From JBBIVP01 sp037439705 [NCBI: bacterium] (lineage in GTDB: Bacteria; JBBIVP01), in NCBI GenBank assembly GCA_037439705.1, contig JBBIVP010000006.1:1-26316 (forward strand): a stretch of DNA of 26,316 bases, given 5' to 3'. This document shows positions 7,351 to 16,157 of this stretch, in pieces (positions within the stretch are counted from its first letter, which is position 1; each line of letters starts with the position of its first letter). Position numbers and translations under genes: made by a program. A model generated the notes under the pieces. That model saw only the letters and a program-made list of their open reading frames with translations, searched no databases and was not told where the DNA came from.

Positions 7351-8498
7351 AGGTTCTTTATCTTGATCCATTTTCCGGTATAGCAGGAGATATGTTTCTC
7401 GCTTCCCTTTTTGATATGGGATTCTCTAACAGGAAGCTTGAAGAAGAGTTGAAGAAAGGAGGAATTAAAGGATTTGAGATAAAAAAAAGGAAGGTAGAAA
7501 CCAAGGGATTGAGTGGAACGAGGGTGGAGATAAAAGGAGGGGAGAAAAGGGTTTTTGATACATATAAAGGGTTCAAGGAGATTTTAAAAAATTTGAGGTT
7601 CAAAAAAGAGATAAAGGAGAAGATAAAAAATGCCTTTGAAATCCTTTTTTCCGCGGAATCCAGGATTCATGGTAAAAAACTTAATGCCATTCACTTTCAG
7701 GAACTCGGAAGCCTTGATACTCTTGTTGACATAGCAGGAGCCATCCTTTCAAAGGAGATTTTTCAGATTGAGAAGGTTTATTCATCAGCGGTAAATATAG
7801 GGAGCGGGATTGTAAGTTTTTCACATGGTTCAATGCCCTCTCCTGCACCTTTAACCCTTGAGATTCTTAAGGGTTTTCCGGTTTTCAGAGAAGGAACAGG
7901 AGAACTTACCACTCCAACTGGTGCGTTAATTTTAAGAATACTGGATGCTGAGTTCCATCCAAACCTGAGATTTTCAGTTGAAAGAATAGGTTATGGAGTT
8001 GGAAGGTATGAAAAGAATCCTTTCCCTGATGTGTTGAGAGCATTTATATGCGATGAGGTAAAGGAGGAAGAAATAATTGTGGTTGAGGCAAACATTGATG
8101 ATATGCCTCCATTTATGTTTGAAGACCTTTTTGAAAAGGCATTTTCCGCTGGTGCCCTTGAGGTTTATATTACTCCGGTGATAATGAAAAAATCGCGTCC
8201 CGGTTATCTCGTATCCATAATCTGTGAAAGGAAGAAACTTCCTGATATTTCTTCGGTTCTATTCAGGACAACCACAACCATAGGTCTCAGATATTATGGA
8301 GTTGGAAGGATTGAACTTTTAAGAAGGAAGGAGTTCATAAAATTGGGTCAGGAAAAGGTAGAGGTCAAAAAGGCATTCTGGCTTGGAAAACTGCCAAATT
8401 TTTCATACGAGTATTCAAGCCTCAAGAAAATAGCAGAAAAAAGGGAAAAGACCATAAAAGAGGTTTTAAGGGATGTGGAAAAAGGTAAAATTGAATAA
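7347..8498 (+). CDS. larC: Nickel-pincer cofactor biosynthesis protein LarC
   Basis: A 383-residue DUF111/LarC protein; the characterised family member is the CTP-dependent nickel insertase that completes the nickel-pincer nucleotide cofactor of lactate racemase and relatives. The N-terminus LYLDPFSGIAGDMFLASL and the conserved HFQELGSLDTLVDIAGA block are diagnostic. The NIGSG and PTGALIL stretches and the C-terminal EANIDDMPP...ITPVIMKKSRPG region are also typical. It is one continuous frame, unlike the frameshift-dependent larC1/larC2 of lactobacilli. The likely TTG start overlaps the upstream stop (TTGA). larB is in this window at 24921-25661 on the other strand; larE and larA are not seen. 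Confidence 0.92.
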   Translation: MKVLYLDPFSGIAGDMFLASLFDMGFSNRKLEEELKKGGIKGFEIKKRKVETKGLSGTRVEIKGGEKRVFDTYKGFKEILKNLRFKKEIKEKIKNAFEILFSAESRIHGKKLNAIHFQELGSLDTLVDIAGAILSKEIFQIEKVYSSAVNIGSGIVSFSHGSMPSPAPLTLEILKGFPVFREGTGELTTPTGALILRILDAEFHPNLRFSVERIGYGVGRYEKNPFPDVLRAFICDEVKEEEIIVVEANIDDMPPFMFEDLFEKAFSAGALEVYITPVIMKKSRPGYLVSIICERKKLPDISSVLFRTTTTIGLRYYGVGRIELLRRKEFIKLGQEKVEVKKAFWLGKLPNFSYEYSSLKKIAEKREKTIKEVLRDVEKGKIE

Positions 8499-9183
8499 GA
8501 GGAAAAGAAACTGGATAATTGCAATCGCTTCCATATTTCTTTTTCTATACATATTCAAACCAATTCAGATAATAATGCTGAATTTTTACAATCCGAAAAT
8601 GACTTCAATGATGAAATACAGGATTGAAGAAGCAAAGAAAAAAGGGAAAACTCTAAAAATAAATCAGAGGTGGGTTCCGTTAAGCAAAATATCTCCGAAC
8701 CTCGTAAGGGCTGTTATAATTTCAGAGGATGCAAACTTCTTCAAGCACAATGGATTTGATATTGAAGGGATAAAATATGCTATTAAGGTAAATCTGAAAA
8801 AGAGGAGGTTTGTGAGGGGTGGAAGCACCATTTCCCAGCAGGTTGCAAAAAACCTTTTTTTGAATCCCAAAAAGAGCATAATAAGAAAAATTTATGAGGC
8901 TTTTTTAACCGTTGAATTAGAATTATTTCTTTCCAAGAAGAGAATCCTTGAGATTTACCTTAACATAGTTGAATGGGGAAATGGAATATTTGGAGCGGAA
9001 TCAGCATCGCTTTATTACTTTCACAAGCATTCCTCATCTTTGGATGAAGAGGAGGCATTGAGACTCACTGCAGTTCTTCCTAATCCGAGGAGATATTCGC
9101 CAATCAAAGATTCCTTTTTTCTGATGAACCGATTGAGAAAACTGCGGGACAATTTCTACACCAATGGAATTATAAGAAGATGA
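8473..9183 (+). CDS. mtgA: Monofunctional peptidoglycan transglycosylase (GT51)
   Basis: A 236-residue protein that polymerises lipid II into glycan strands at the periplasmic face of the inner membrane. One N-terminal membrane helix (about 13-36) is followed by a GT51 domain. That domain has the catalytic Glu in SEDANFFKHNGFD (E85), the RGGSTISQQVAKNLFL block (116-130) and the EIYLNIVEWGNGIFG block (160-174). No transpeptidase domain follows, so it is the monofunctional type. The ATG lies 26 bases inside larC. A TAAGGG (8466-8471) sits just before it, although spacing is short; a TTG at 8491 is a less likely start. Confidence 0.93.
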   Translation: MWKKVKLNKRKRNWIIAIASIFLFLYIFKPIQIIMLNFYNPKMTSMMKYRIEEAKKKGKTLKINQRWVPLSKISPNLVRAVIISEDANFFKHNGFDIEGIKYAIKVNLKKRRFVRGGSTISQQVAKNLFLNPKKSIIRKIYEAFLTVELELFLSKKRILEIYLNIVEWGNGIFGAESASLYYFHKHSSSLDEEEALRLTAVLPNPRRYSPIKDSFFLMNRLRKLRDNFYTNGIIRR

Positions 9184-9202
9184 CCTGAAATAAGGAGGGT
9201 TC

Positions 9203-9233
9203 TGAAAAAGTGGGGCTAACTCTTCCTTTTTCA
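9203..9233. terminator. Inverted repeat, possible terminator after mtgA
   Basis: TGAAAAAG (9203-9210) and CTTTTTCA (9226-9233) are perfect 8-base arms around a 15-base loop, 20 bases after mtgA. The arms are AT-rich, so this is weak as an intrinsic terminator. Confidence 0.3.
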
Positions 9234-9254
9234 TAGACCAAAAATAACCTTTTC

Positions 9255-9260
9255 TTGACA
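9255..9260 (+). promoter_or_regulatory. Possible -35 box for the ndk operon
   Basis: An exact TTGACA lies upstream of ndk. At 17-base spacing the -10 would be a poor TATTTA (9278-9283), leaving 7 bases to the ATG. A better TAAAAT (9282-9287) is 21 bases away. There is no Shine-Dalgarno sequence before ndk. Confidence 0.35.
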
Positions 9261-9290
9261 TTGAGCAGTTTTTAAATTATTTAAAATAAT

Positions 9291-9713
9291 ATGAAGGAAA
9301 GAACTCTTGCTATAATAAAGCCCGATGCAGTGGAAAGGAACCTCATAGGCGAAATAATTTCTCATTTTGAAAAAAATGGTTTGAGAGTGATAGGGATGAA
9401 GATGGTGAAACTCTTAAAGGAAGAGGCAGAAGGATTTTACTACATTCACAGGGGAAAACCTTTCTTTGAAAGCCTTATAGATTACATGTCCTCCGGTGCC
9501 TGCGTTCCAATGGTAATTGAAGGAGAGGATGCAATAACCAGGGTGAGAAAAATAATGGGTGCCACAGACCCTCAAAAGGCTGAGGAGGGAACAATAAGGA
9601 GGAAATACGGCTTAAACATTGAAAGAAACAGCGTTCACGGTTCCGATTCAAAGGAAAGTGCAGAATTTGAAATAAAATATTTCTTCAATTCCCTTGAAAT
9701 ATGCAGGAAATAA
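9291..9713 (+). CDS. ndk: Nucleoside diphosphate kinase
   Basis: A 140-residue enzyme moving the gamma phosphate from ATP to other (deoxy)nucleoside diphosphates through a phospho-histidine. The protein starts ERTLAIIKPDAVERN with the conserved Lys10, contains the Arg-rich RKIMGATDP segment, and has the catalytic His116 in NSVHGSDS. The length is typical of bacterial Ndk. It heads a tight gene run; rlmN begins 13 bases before its stop codon. Confidence 0.97.
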   Translation: MKERTLAIIKPDAVERNLIGEIISHFEKNGLRVIGMKMVKLLKEEAEGFYYIHRGKPFFESLIDYMSSGACVPMVIEGEDAITRVRKIMGATDPQKAEEGTIRRKYGLNIERNSVHGSDSKESAEFEIKYFFNSLEICRK

Positions 9714-10747
9714 AAGACCTGTTGTATAACGAGTTGAAGGAAATTCTGGAAAATAACGAATTTCCTCCATACAGGGCAGGGCAGATATTCAAATGGATTT
9801 ACAAAAAATTTACCTGTGATTTTGAGGAGATGACCGACATAAGAAAAGAAGAAAGGAAATACCTTGAGGAGAATTTTGAGAATTATCTTCCACCAGTTTT
9901 GAAAAAAATTGAGTCAAAGGATGGAACCACAAAATATGCTTTTATTCTTAAGGACAAAAAGGTGATAGAAAGCGTTCTCATTCCGGATGGGAAAAGGTTG
10001 ACCGTATGCGTTTCAACCCAGGTGGGATGTCCTCTTGGATGCAAATTCTGTAAAACCGGAAGGATGGGGTTTGTAAGAAATCTTTCCGTTTCTGAGATTC
10101 TGTCTCAGATAATAGCAGTTTCAAAGGATTCAGCACTCAAGCCAACCAATATAGTTTTCATGGGAATGGGAGAGCCTCTTCTTAATATGAAAAATCTTGT
10201 GCGTGCTCTAAAAATTATAACATCAGAAGAGGGAATGAACTTCTCGCCAAGAAAGGTTACAGTTTCAACAGCAGGAATTCCTCACCTGATAGAGGAACTC
10301 GGAAATTCTATCAGGGTTTCGCTTTCCATTTCCCTTAATGCGCCCGAGAATGAAACCCGTTCAAAAATTATGCCGATAAATGAAAAATATCCGATAGAGG
10401 AAATCATGTTTGCTGTTGAAAGATATCCACATCCTCCAAAGTCTCTCTTTACCATTGAATATGTAATGCTTAAGGGAGTGAACAGTTCTCTGAATCATGC
10501 AAAAAAACTTGCCTCCCTTCTCAAAAAGAACAGGATGCGCTTCAAGGTTAACCTCATAAATTTCAACCCCTTTGAGGGATGTGAGTTTGAGCCGGTAGAT
10601 GAGGATGAAATTTTGAAATTTCAGGAGGAATTGTTGAAAAATTCCATTTCCACCACGATAAGAAAGAGAAAGGGAGCAGATATTGGTGCAGCATGCGGAC
10701 AGCTTGGAGGAGTTGCAGAATTATATTTGAAAAATCAGGAGGTTTGA
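9701..10747 (+). CDS. rlmN: 23S rRNA (A2503-C2)/tRNA methyltransferase RlmN
   Basis: A radical SAM methylase that adds a methyl to C2 of A2503 of 23S rRNA (and A37 of some tRNAs) using a methyl-cysteine intermediate. The 348-residue protein has the cluster C110-x3-C114-x2-C117 (VGCPLGCKFCKTG) and the two catalytic cysteines at the expected places: C103 (seven residues before the cluster) and C332 in GAACGQLGG. FMGMGEPLLN follows the cluster as usual. The start is ATG 9701, inside the end of ndk. It is followed after one base by mtnP. Confidence 0.96.
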   Translation: MQEIKDLLYNELKEILENNEFPPYRAGQIFKWIYKKFTCDFEEMTDIRKEERKYLEENFENYLPPVLKKIESKDGTTKYAFILKDKKVIESVLIPDGKRLTVCVSTQVGCPLGCKFCKTGRMGFVRNLSVSEILSQIIAVSKDSALKPTNIVFMGMGEPLLNMKNLVRALKIITSEEGMNFSPRKVTVSTAGIPHLIEELGNSIRVSLSISLNAPENETRSKIMPINEKYPIEEIMFAVERYPHPPKSLFTIEYVMLKGVNSSLNHAKKLASLLKKNRMRFKVNLINFNPFEGCEFEPVDEDEILKFQEELLKNSISTTIRKRKGADIGAACGQLGGVAELYLKNQEV

Positions 10748-10748
10748 G

Positions 10749-11609
10749 ATGGATATAGGAATAATTGCAGGAAGTGGGTTCTACAGAATGGAGGGAATGG
10801 AGGTAAAGGAAAAGATAAAGGTTGATACTCCTTACGGAAGTCCGTCTTCGGAGATAGTGATAGGAAGAATTGGAGGAAAAGAAGTAGCATTTTTGAGCAG
10901 ACATGCAGAGGGGCACATCTTTATGCCCTCTCATATCAACTACCGCGCGAACATCTATGCCTTTAAACTTCTCCGCATAAAAAGAATTTTTTCTGTGAGC
11001 GCTGTTGGAAGCCTGAAAGAACACATAAAGCCTGGAGAGTTCGTTGTACCTGACCAGCTTATTGATTTTACAAAAAATAGAATAAACACATTTTTTGAAC
11101 CAGGACTTGTTGCACATGTTTCAATGGCTTTTCCATTCTGTGAGAGATTGAGAAACCTTCTTCTTTCCTCTTCTCAGGAACTGGGATTTAAATCCCACAA
11201 CAATGGCACATACATATGCATTGAGGGACCACAGTTTTCAACGAGGGCTGAATCAAATCTGTTCAGAAGCTGGGGTGCTGATATAATTGGAATGACAAAC
11301 CTTCCTGAAGCAAAACTGGCGAGAGAGGCGGAAATCTGTTATGTCACACTTGCACTTGTTACGGATTATGACTGCTGGCACCAATCGGAGGAAAAGGTTA
11401 CGGTGGAGATGATATTGAATGTGATGGCAAAAAATGTTGAGAGGGCAAAATTGCTTCTAAGGAAATGTATTGAGAAAATTGGCGATTCCGATTGTGAATG
11501 TAATCACAGCCTTAAAGATGTATTTGTGACCAATCCTTCTTATGCCAATAAGGAGGTAATAGAAAAGCTTAAACCAATCATTGGAAAATATTTTGAGAAA
11601 AAGAAATGA
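10749..11609 (+). CDS. mtnP: S-methyl-5'-thioadenosine phosphorylase
   Basis: A 286-residue PNP/MTAP-family phosphorylase predicted to split 5'-methylthioadenosine into adenine and methylthioribose-1-phosphate, recycling the by-product of polyamine and radical chemistry. Diagnostic segments are the phosphate-binding GSGFY (8-12), LSRHAEGH (49-56), EGPQFSTRAES, GMTNLPEAKLAREAE and VTDYDCW. The MTNLPEA and TDYDCW forms are those of MTAP rather than guanosine/inosine enzymes. An AGGAGGTTTGAG stretch lies at the end of rlmN just before the ATG. Its stop overlaps the next start (ATGA). Confidence 0.93.
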   Translation: MDIGIIAGSGFYRMEGMEVKEKIKVDTPYGSPSSEIVIGRIGGKEVAFLSRHAEGHIFMPSHINYRANIYAFKLLRIKRIFSVSAVGSLKEHIKPGEFVVPDQLIDFTKNRINTFFEPGLVAHVSMAFPFCERLRNLLLSSSQELGFKSHNNGTYICIEGPQFSTRAESNLFRSWGADIIGMTNLPEAKLAREAEICYVTLALVTDYDCWHQSEEKVTVEMILNVMAKNVERAKLLLRKCIEKIGDSDCECNHSLKDVFVTNPSYANKEVIEKLKPIIGKYFEKKK

Positions 11610-12508
11610 AGACAGTTACTGTTGGTTCAATAGCCATTGATTCCATAAAAACGCCTTTCGGAGAGGTAAGGGATGTTCTCGGAGGTTCCGCTTCCTACTT
11701 TTCTATAAGTGCGAGTTATTTCACATCGGTTGGAATTATAGGAGTTGTAGGGAAGGATTTTCCCGAGGAATACATTGAACTTTTTAAAAAAAGGGGGATT
11801 GACACAAGTGGAATAAAGTTTGAAGGTGGAAGAACCTTCAGATGGGCAGGTGATTATGGATATGACCTGAACAATCCCAAAACCATCAATCTGGAGTTAA
11901 ATGTTTTTGAGAAGTTCAAACCGGAGGTGCCTGAAAAAATGAGAAATGTTGAAATCCTTTTTCTTGCTGCGATTCATCCCGAGCTCCAGATGGCTGTTCT
12001 CCATGAGATAAATGCTAAACTTGTGATTTCTGATACAAGAGACCACTGGATAAAAGGAAACAAAAAAAAACTTGTTGAGGTTTTAAAAAGGACCGATGGG
12101 CTCCTCATAAATGAGGAAGAGGCGAGGATGCTTTCAGAAGAGTATAATATTCTTAAAGCGGCAAGGGCGATAATGAAGATGGGACCAGAGTTTGTCGTTA
12201 TAAAAAGGGGAGAGTATGGAGCAGTTCTTTTTTACAGGGATAAAATTTTTTATGTTCCTGCATATCCTCTTGAGGTGATATTTGACCCAACAGGAGCAGG
12301 AGATTCTTTCGCAGGAGGATTTACCGGATTTCTTGCACATACAGGAGATTATTCTTTTGATAATATGAAGAAGGCAGTTGTATACGGAAGCGCTATGGGT
12401 TCTTTTGCGGTTGAGAAATTTTCTGTTGAACGTTTAATTGATCTCAAGGAAGGAGAAATTTTTGAGAGGGCGAGCAAATTCAAAGAGTTTGTTGAGTTTG
12501 AACTTTGA
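11606..12508 (+). CDS. PfkB-family (ribokinase-like) sugar or nucleoside kinase
   Basis: A 300-residue ribokinase-fold kinase. It has the N-terminal GGSASYFSISA block (26-36), GVVGKDFPEEY, and the PfkB signature 2 DPTGAGDSFAGG (227-238) with catalytic base D233. The substrate is not readable. Its four-base overlap with mtnP suggests it acts on a nucleoside or methylthioribose-related compound made in the same salvage route, but this is inference. A kinase for adenosine, ribose or another sugar is equally open. Confidence 0.85.
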   Translation: MKTVTVGSIAIDSIKTPFGEVRDVLGGSASYFSISASYFTSVGIIGVVGKDFPEEYIELFKKRGIDTSGIKFEGGRTFRWAGDYGYDLNNPKTINLELNVFEKFKPEVPEKMRNVEILFLAAIHPELQMAVLHEINAKLVISDTRDHWIKGNKKKLVEVLKRTDGLLINEEEARMLSEEYNILKAARAIMKMGPEFVVIKRGEYGAVLFYRDKIFYVPAYPLEVIFDPTGAGDSFAGGFTGFLAHTGDYSFDNMKKAVVYGSAMGSFAVEKFSVERLIDLKEGEIFERASKFKEFVEFEL

Positions 12509-12526
12509 TAAGGAATCTCAAAATTA

Positions 12527-12555
12527 TTGAAAATCGTCTTTTGGAAAACTATAAT
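12527..12555 (+). promoter_or_regulatory. Strong promoter for a leaderless transcript
   Basis: TTGAAA (12527-12532), 17-base spacer and a perfect TATAAT (12550-12555). The ATG at 12563 is 7 bases past the -10 box, at the expected transcription start. No Shine-Dalgarno sequence is present. The TTG at 12527 that could be read as a start codon is better explained as the -35 box. Confidence 0.65.
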
Positions 12556-12562
12556 ATTTTCA

Positions 12563-13204
12563 ATGCCGTTTGTTGAAAGTAAACTGAAAAACCTGGTTGG
12601 AATGAAGGGCACACTTTATGCTCTTCTGAAATCTGTGAATCTATCAAATGTATATTTTCCTGAAACGGGTGCTGAAGGGGCAAGGGCTTACATAATTTTT
12701 ATAGAAAAAGAAAGGAAACTGTTTCCTTTCATTTATTTTTATCTCATGAGCAATGAGGGAAAGACCTTCAATTACAATCCAGAAAGCGTTGATATAAAAA
12801 ATTTTGAAAGCGTTAAAAACGAAGCACTTGAGATGGTTGAGTCAATGGGATTCATAATGGAGGAGATTGACCTTCTTTCCCTTTCTCCTCCGGAAATGAA
12901 AGAAATAGTCAAAACTCTGCCATTTTATTATGAGAATCTTGAAGATTTTAAAAAATTTATGGATGAAATGGAAAAGGAGAAGGTTGATGTAGGAGAGGTG
13001 GAGATAGTAGAAGATGAAGAGGAGAAAGAAGTTGAGGTTGAAGTGGAGGAAAAGGAGGGTGCAGAAGAGGTGGATGAGGAGAGGGAGACGATAAAATTTT
13101 TAATTAACAAATACGGGCTTGGAAGGCTTCCAAAGATGGAAAAGAAATCAAAAATAAGCGGGAGCTTAAAATATGTACTTGGTAAACTTCTGGCGAGCAG
13201 TTAA
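12563..13204 (+). CDS. Unrecognised acidic protein
   Basis: I do not recognise this 213-residue protein. Residues 1-130 look globular (SKLKNLVGMKGTLYALLKS; EGARAYIIFIEKERKLFPFIYFYL). Residues about 138-183 are a run of Glu/Asp/Val-rich sequence likely to be disordered or coiled. A basic tail (about 185-213) reads KYGLGRLPKMEKKSK. There is no signal peptide or membrane segment. It sits directly upstream of, and overlaps by 32 bases, a PilF/Tgl-like TPR gene, so a link to pilus or envelope function is possible but unproven. The start is chosen from the promoter placement; an in-frame TTG 36 bases earlier would add 12 residues. Confidence 0.65.
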   Translation: MPFVESKLKNLVGMKGTLYALLKSVNLSNVYFPETGAEGARAYIIFIEKERKLFPFIYFYLMSNEGKTFNYNPESVDIKNFESVKNEALEMVESMGFIMEEIDLLSLSPPEMKEIVKTLPFYYENLEDFKKFMDEMEKEKVDVGEVEIVEDEEEKEVEVEVEEKEGAEEVDEERETIKFLINKYGLGRLPKMEKKSKISGSLKYVLGKLLASS

Positions 13205-13967
13205 AAGAGGATTACCTATTCTCTTTTTATTCGTCTGTGCGCCTGTGGAGAATAAAGACAAAGGGAAACTCTACGATGCCTATTACAATACAGGACTTTC
13301 CTTCATGCAGGTTGGCGATTATTCATCAGCAATTGAAAATTTCATGAAGGCTGAAAGTATAAGGAAGAATGACCCCAAACTCTATCATGCCATGGGACTT
13401 GCTTACATGGGGAAGGGACTTCTTAAAGAATCCCTTTCTTATTTTGAAAAGGCGTTGAAGATAAATCCAGATTATTCTGAAGCAAGAAACAACTTTGGAG
13501 TTGTGCTGTATCAGCTGGGAAGGTTTGATGAGGCAATAAGGGAGTTTGAAAAGGTCTTGAGTGATGTTCTCTATAAAACACCTCAGCAGGCTTATCTCAA
13601 TCTCGGACTTGTTTATTATGCGAAGGGAGATATAAGGAGAGCAGTCTTTTACTTTAAAAAGGCTATATCCGTGGACCCTGGTTTTGCTCTTGCATATGCA
13701 AATCTTGGATTTGCATACTTTGAACTGAAATCCTATGATGAGGCTGAAAGGAGTCTGGAGACAGCAATGGATTTGATGAAAAAAATGCCGGGAGCGGAGC
13801 TCAATCTTGCAGAGGTGAACCTTTATCTTGGAAGGATAAACCTGAACAAAAAGAATTATCAAAAAGCCTTTGAACTTTTTGATGAGGTGTTGAAATTAGC
13901 ACCGGGAACGAATATGGAGAAGGAAGCAAGGGAAAGGATTAGGGAGATAAAGGGAAAAACGAGATGA
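13173..13967 (+). CDS. TPR protein resembling PilF/PilW/Tgl pilotin
   Basis: A 264-residue protein with a basic N-region, a hydrophobic stretch (about 14-21) and a Cys at 22 (LFLFVCAP), a poor lipobox because Val precedes Cys. Six tetratricopeptide repeats then follow from about residue 32 to 255. Examples are YYNTGLSFMQVGDYSSAIENF and YHAMGLAYMGKGLLKESLSYF. Six TPRs behind a lipoprotein-like leader is the plan of the PilF/Tgl proteins that help assemble type IV pilus secretins at the outer membrane. No other pilus genes are in the window, so the specific role is inferred; TPR proteins are functionally diverse. Confidence 0.75.
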   Translation: MYLVNFWRAVKRGLPILFLFVCAPVENKDKGKLYDAYYNTGLSFMQVGDYSSAIENFMKAESIRKNDPKLYHAMGLAYMGKGLLKESLSYFEKALKINPDYSEARNNFGVVLYQLGRFDEAIREFEKVLSDVLYKTPQQAYLNLGLVYYAKGDIRRAVFYFKKAISVDPGFALAYANLGFAYFELKSYDEAERSLETAMDLMKKMPGAELNLAEVNLYLGRINLNKKNYQKAFELFDEVLKLAPGTNMEKEARERIREIKGKTR

Positions 13968-15142
13968 GAGAGGTTGCAATAATAGGGACAGGGACAACCA
14001 AATTTGGAGAACTTTTTGATAAGGACTATAAGGATTTGCTCTGGGAGTGTTTCAATTCAGCCCTTGAAGATGCAGGTATTGATAAGAAGGAACTTCAGGC
14101 AGGATGGCTCGGGACCTACATGCCATACGCATGGGGTTATGAAGGAAATGCAGGAAGCACTGTGGCAGAGACTCTCGGGCTCTATCCAATTCCTGTTACC
14201 AGGGTTGCCAACTATTGTTCCACAGGAATGGAGGCAGTAAGGAATGCTTATTTTGCCATAAAAAGCGGAGAGTTTGATATGGTATTCGCAGTGGGCGTTG
14301 AAAAGATGAGGGATGTTCCGTCAAGGGGAAGTCTCGTTGCCCAGCACATAGAGAAAGGACACCCCCTTTTCTGTAAGGGGCGAACTGCTCCGGGAATGTT
14401 TGCACTCCTTGCTACAAGATATCTTTACGAACACAATCTTACGAGAAGAATTCTATCAAAGGTGGCGGTGAAAAATCACGGATACGGTGCCATGAATCCA
14501 AAGGCACATTTTCAGAGGGCAATAACAGAAGAAGACGCAGAAAATGCTCCTCCTGTTGCTGAACCATTGAGACTCTATGACTGCACTCCTACCACCGATG
14601 GAGGAGCCTGCTGTATAATGACAACGGAAGAAAGAGCAAAGGCTCTTAAGAAGGATTACATCCTTATAAAAGGAATAGGATTTGCTACCTACGGTGGATA
14701 TTTCACCCTTCAGTTTGACCCCACATTTGATTTCCTCGGTTTTAAAGCCACACAGTTTGCAGCAAGGAAGGCTTATGAGATGGCAGGGATAAAGAAGCCA
14801 TCCGAAGAAATAGATGTTGTTGAATGTCATGACTGTTTCACTATCACAGAGATAATAAACTATGAAGACCTGTTTTTATGTGAAAGAGGGGAAGGGTGGA
14901 AACTGATAGAAGAAAGGAAAACCTATCTTGATGGAAAAATTCCTGTGAATGTAAGCGGAGGTTTGAAATCCTTCGGACATCCCATAGGTGCCTCAGGAGT
15001 GAGAATGGTTAATGAAATATGCGAGCAATTGAGAGGAAGATGCGGTAAAAGGCAGGTGAAGGATGCGAGTACAGGGCTTGCTCATACCCTCGGTGGTCCC
15101 GGGATAGTTTCATGCGTAATAATTCTCGCAAGACCGGATTGA
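13964..15142 (+). CDS. Thiolase (acetyl-CoA acetyltransferase-like, SCP2 type)
   Basis: A 392-residue thiolase of the archaeal/SCP-x-like class. It has the nucleophilic Cys85 in NYCSTGMEAV and VECHDCFTITEI in the C-terminal half. The catalytic GHPIGASG motif also lies in the C-terminal half. It would condense or cleave acyl-CoAs; chain length is unknown. Members of this class often work with a DUF35 (zinc ribbon plus OB) protein encoded next door, and none is seen here. The start overlaps the TPR gene stop (ATGA) and the 3' end overlaps folE, so it is embedded in an otherwise unrelated operon. Confidence 0.88.
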   Translation: MREVAIIGTGTTKFGELFDKDYKDLLWECFNSALEDAGIDKKELQAGWLGTYMPYAWGYEGNAGSTVAETLGLYPIPVTRVANYCSTGMEAVRNAYFAIKSGEFDMVFAVGVEKMRDVPSRGSLVAQHIEKGHPLFCKGRTAPGMFALLATRYLYEHNLTRRILSKVAVKNHGYGAMNPKAHFQRAITEEDAENAPPVAEPLRLYDCTPTTDGGACCIMTTEERAKALKKDYILIKGIGFATYGGYFTLQFDPTFDFLGFKATQFAARKAYEMAGIKKPSEEIDVVECHDCFTITEIINYEDLFLCERGEGWKLIEERKTYLDGKIPVNVSGGLKSFGHPIGASGVRMVNEICEQLRGRCGKRQVKDASTGLAHTLGGPGIVSCVIILARPD

Positions 15143-15702
15143 GGCTTCAGAAGATAATAAAAGACCTTATAAAAGAACTTGGTGAAGACCCTGAAAGGGA
15201 AGGATTAAGGGAAACCCCGCAAAGGGTGGAGAAATCATTAATGTATCTTTTAAAAGGATATAAAGAAGACCCAAAAAAAATTCTGGGAAAGACATTTGAG
15301 GTAAAGGATTACGATGAGATGATTGTTGTAAAGGACATAGACTTTTTTAGTCTCTGCGAGCATCATCTCCTGCCATTTTTTGGTAAAGTTCACATAGGCT
15401 ACATACCGAAGGAAAAAGTTGTGGGAATAAGCAAAATTGCAAGGTTAGTTGAGGTTTTTTCAAGGAGGCTTCAGATTCAGGAAAGGATGACAACGGAGAT
15501 TGCACAAACGCTTATGAACCACATCAATCCGCTTGGAGTAGGTGTGGTGTGTGAAGCAGTTCACCTGTGCATGATGATGAGGGGGGTTGAGAAACAGAAT
15601 TCGGTTGTTTTAACGAGTGCCATGCTCGGGGTTTTCAGAAAAAGGGCTGAAACACGCCATGAATTTTTAACCCTTATAGGGAGGGAGAAACCCATCAAAT
15701 GA
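15112..15702 (+). CDS. folE: GTP cyclohydrolase I (type IA)
   Basis: A 196-residue enzyme that converts GTP to 7,8-dihydroneopterin triphosphate, the entry to folate (and possibly other pterins). Signatures are the family start [15 protein letters not shown] (25-39), the zinc ligands C82 (SLCEHH) and C153 (HLCMMMRG) with the catalytic His of the CEHH segment, and [23 protein letters not shown]. The ATG at 15112 lies 31 bases inside the thiolase gene. A TTG at 15139 overlapping the thiolase stop is an alternative start that would trim nine residues. Confidence 0.96.
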   Translation: MRNNSRKTGLRLQKIIKDLIKELGEDPEREGLRETPQRVEKSLMYLLKGYKEDPKKILGKTFEVKDYDEMIVVKDIDFFSLCEHHLLPFFGKVHIGYIPKEKVVGISKIARLVEVFSRRLQIQERMTTEIAQTLMNHINPLGVGVVCEAVHLCMMMRGVEKQNSVVLTSAMLGVFRKRAETRHEFLTLIGREKPIK

Positions 15703-16157
15703 AATGCCCCTTCTGCGGAGAGTTGGAGACAAAGGTTATTGACTCAAGGCTTTCAAAAGAGGGAGACCTGATAAGAAGAAGGAGAGAGTGTCTGAAGTGT
15801 TCAAAGAGATTTACCACCTTTGAAAGGTTTGAACTCACCATGCCACTTGTTGTAAAAAAGGATGGAAGAAGAGAGGTATTTTCAAGGGAAAAAATTTTCA
15901 GGGGAATTCAAAAAGCCTGTGAAAAAAGGCCGGTTTCTACAGATGAGATTGATGCTATTGTGAGAAAAATTGAGATAGCTCTCACCGAGAGGGGAGAAAA
16001 AGAGGTTCCATCATCCCTGATAGGAGAGATGGTTATAAAAGAACTTTATAACCTTGATAAGGTAGCCTATGTAAGGTTTGCCTCTGTTTATAAAGAATTC
16101 AAGGATGTAGAACAATTTATGGACGAGTTGAAAAAGCTTTTGAAAAAACGAAAATAA
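15699..16157 (+). CDS. nrdR: Ribonucleotide reductase repressor NrdR
   Basis: A 152-residue regulator with an N-terminal zinc ribbon (C3, C6, C31, C34; MKCPFCG and RRECLKC) and an ATP-cone domain (about 49-139, [16 protein letters not shown]). NrdR senses ATP/dATP and represses nrd genes by binding paired NrdR boxes. No nrd gene or obvious NrdR box is present in the window. It overlaps folE by four bases (ATGA), and its TAA overlaps the ATG of the next gene. Confidence 0.96.
   Translation: MKCPFCGELETKVIDSRLSKEGDLIRRRRECLKCSKRFTTFERFELTMPLVVKKDGRREVFSREKIFRGIQKACEKRPVSTDEIDAIVRKIEIALTERGEKEVPSSLIGEMVIKELYNLDKVAYVRFASVYKEFKDVEQFMDELKKLLKKRK

Noticed and set aside
12527-12562. TTG start giving 12 extra residues to the acidic unknown protein
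   Set aside because: The TTG is part of a TTGAAA -35 box with a 17-base spacer and a perfect TATAAT; the ATG at 12563 is favoured.
12900-13100. Glu-codon-rich tract read as a tandem DNA repeat
   Set aside because: It encodes an acidic protein segment with irregular GAA/GAG/GTT codons; there is no fixed repeat unit. The same applies to 6690-6860.
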